Assembly: GCA_903882645.1 (NCBI GenBank)
Contig: CAIRXZ010000211.1
Location: 1 to 32,974 of the forward strand
Direction of reading: 5' to 3'
DNA length: 32,974 nt
Source: an uncultured Acidobacteriia bacterium
GTDB lineage: Bacteria > Acidobacteriota > Terriglobia > Bryobacterales > Bryobacteraceae
Shown here: positions 32,143-32,974 of the stretch, piece after piece
Layout: each line of letters begins with the position of its first letter
How positions within the stretch are numbered: position 1 is the first letter of the stretch
The notes under the pieces: generated by a model
Told to the model about the DNA's origin: nothing
Seen by the model: only the letters and a program-made list of their open reading frames with translations
Databases searched by the model: none
Made by a program: the position numbers and the translations under genes

Positions 32143-32835
32143 ATGCGCTTGACCACGTTTTTGCTTGCGGCAGGGTTTGTCTGCTCGCCCCTTTTCGCCG
32201 CCGATCCAAGTACCAAGGCGACCGCGCGGCTCGCCGCCGCCGCCGACCTGTTTTCGGAGGTGATGTCGGCCCCGGACAAGTCGATTCCGCAAGACCTGAT
32301 AAACAAGGCCCAGTGCGTCATCCTGGTTCCCGGGATGAAGAAGGGCGCGCTCGTTTTCCTCGGGGCTAAGTACGGCCTCGGTTTCGCGGTTTGCCGCGGC
32401 GCGGACGGCTTCGGATGGGGACCGCCGGCGGCGGTTCGCATTGAGGGCGGGAGCTTCGGCCTTCAGATCGGCTTTTCCTCCACCGACGTGCTGATGCTGG
32501 TGATGAACGAACGCGGCATGCGGCGTCTGACCACCAGCAAGTTCACTCTGGGCGGCGAGGCAGCCGTGGCCGCCGGCCCGGTGGGCCGCAACGCGACCGC
32601 CCAAACCGACGCGCTGATGAGCGCCGAGATCCTCTCGTGGTCGCGGTCGCGCGGTCTGTTCGGCGGCGTCTCGCTCGATGGCGCAACCTTGCGGAACGAC
32701 CTGGACGTGAACAGGGAGATGTACGGCCAGCCCTGGGACAACAAACGAGTCCTCGCCAGCGGCCTCAAGCCGCCGGAAGCCGCGGCGAAACTGCTCGCCG
32801 TGCTGAACAAGTACTCCGCGCGGAAAACGAACTGA
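32143..32835 (+). CDS. SYLF-domain (YSC84-like) secreted lipid-binding protein
   Basis: A 230-residue exported protein with signal peptide MRLTTFLLAAGFVCSPLFA. The SYLF/DUF500 domain follows: an N-terminal helix (ATARLAAAADLFSEVM), IPQDLINKAQCVILVPGMKK, GFAVCRGADGFGWGPPAAVR, then LQIGFSSTDVLMLVMN and the final EILSWSRSRGLFGGVSLDGA. SYLF domains bind phosphoinositides or other lipids in eukaryotes; the bacterial role is unclear. The ATG at 32143 gives the best signal peptide; a TTG 21 nt upstream is in frame. Confidence 0.92.
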   Translation: MRLTTFLLAAGFVCSPLFAADPSTKATARLAAAADLFSEVMSAPDKSIPQDLINKAQCVILVPGMKKGALVFLGAKYGLGFAVCRGADGFGWGPPAAVRIEGGSFGLQIGFSSTDVLMLVMNERGMRRLTTSKFTLGGEAAVAAGPVGRNATAQTDALMSAEILSWSRSRGLFGGVSLDGATLRNDLDVNREMYGQPWDNKRVLASGLKPPEAAAKLLAVLNKYSARKTN

Positions 32836-32864
32836 GGTGGGGCAGGCGCTTTCGCCCAATGCCA
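32836..32864 (+). terminator. Weak hairpin after the SYLF gene
   Basis: GGCG-CTTT-CGCC (32845-32856) is flanked by partly pairing GTGG and CCAC arms and followed by CTTAAAT. The stem is short and imperfect. Confidence 0.35.
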
Positions 32865-32877
32865 CTTAAATAGGCCC

Positions 32878-32906
32878 TGGCCAAAACATAAGTACTGATC
32901 TATGTT
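32878..32906 (+). promoter_or_regulatory. Putative promoter of the last, partial gene
   Basis: TGGCCA (32878-32883) and TATGTT (32901-32906) are 17 nt apart in a patch richer in A and T than the rest of the window. The ATG at 32915 follows 8 nt later. Confidence 0.4.
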
Positions 32907-32914
32907 TCAGTTGT

Positions 32915-32974
32915 ATGGATCAGACACGCGACGACGCTTTCGGGCTGTACCAGCGGTGCATATCGAGTGGCGTA
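32915..32974 (+). CDS. Start of a gene cut by the window edge
   Basis: Twenty codons from an ATG (MDQTRDDAFGLYQRCISSGV) stay open to the window end. The promoter-like sequence before it supports a real start. The style recalls the N-terminus of an ECF-type sigma factor, but 20 residues are too few to name it. Confidence 0.4.
   Translation, partial: MDQTRDDAFGLYQRCISSGV

Overview
ORGANISM. The window is high-GC DNA (roughly two thirds G+C by eye) from what is most likely an Acidobacteriota genome of the Bryobacterales/Solibacter type. The reasons are a complete alternative complex III (ACIII) plus A2-type cytochrome c oxidase operon, a secreted protein with the LPDFxCTQ-type motif that I associate with this phylum, a Tat-exported Gfo/Idh/MocA oxidoreductase, and many dispersed GC-rich palindromic and simple intergenic repeats. 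The assignment rests on family knowledge and was not computed.

LAYOUT. 1-2450: a two-gene cassette, an ABC/AAA-type ATPase overlapping a TOPRIM-like protein (best candidate for an undescribed defence-type system), then a frameshifted small membrane gene. 2537-4519: a sulfatase-fold protein that has lost every catalytic motif I can check, divergent from pgsA. 4546-6136: an asmA 3' remnant next to two toxin-antitoxin (TA) modules; the first PIN toxin carries an in-frame stop, the second is intact. 6186-9430: Gfo/Idh oxidoreductase, MTA phosphorylase (mtnP) and a GT9-like glycosyltransferase. 9413-11217: TumA/TumE TA pair, rpmB, a DUF4258/DUF2283 pair and a tiny membrane protein. 11222-17016: TPR lipoprotein-like protein, uvrC (flanked by copies of one repeat), APC permease, acidobacterial secreted protein, zinc-ribbon membrane protein. 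17058-17890: DUF433/DUF5615 TA pair and a PIN-domain remnant.

17984-30686 (minus strand): a respiratory operon of twelve genes in the order actA-actB-actC-actD-actE-actF-(161-aa membrane protein)-sco-coxB-coxA-coxC-coxD. ACIII oxidises quinol and passes electrons through hemes c; CoxB carries CuA and its own heme c; CoxA is an A2-type oxidase with the YS motif; the SCO protein assembles CuA. Most gene junctions overlap by 4-14 bp. The three wide gaps in the operon are filled by repeats. One repeat family encodes the C-terminal tails of two operon genes, and another probably supplies the start codon and signal-peptide beginning of actE.

30953-32974: a RhaT-family sugar/proton symporter, a SYLF-domain secreted protein, and the first 20 codons of a gene leaving the window.

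THEMES. Four intact or nearly intact TA pairs, one broken TA module, a PIN remnant and the ATPase/TOPRIM cassette make the left half defence/TA-rich. At least six simple tandem-repeat types and five GC-rich repeat families lie almost only in intergenic DNA, several abutting stop codons. I see no rRNA, tRNA, CRISPR array or transposase.
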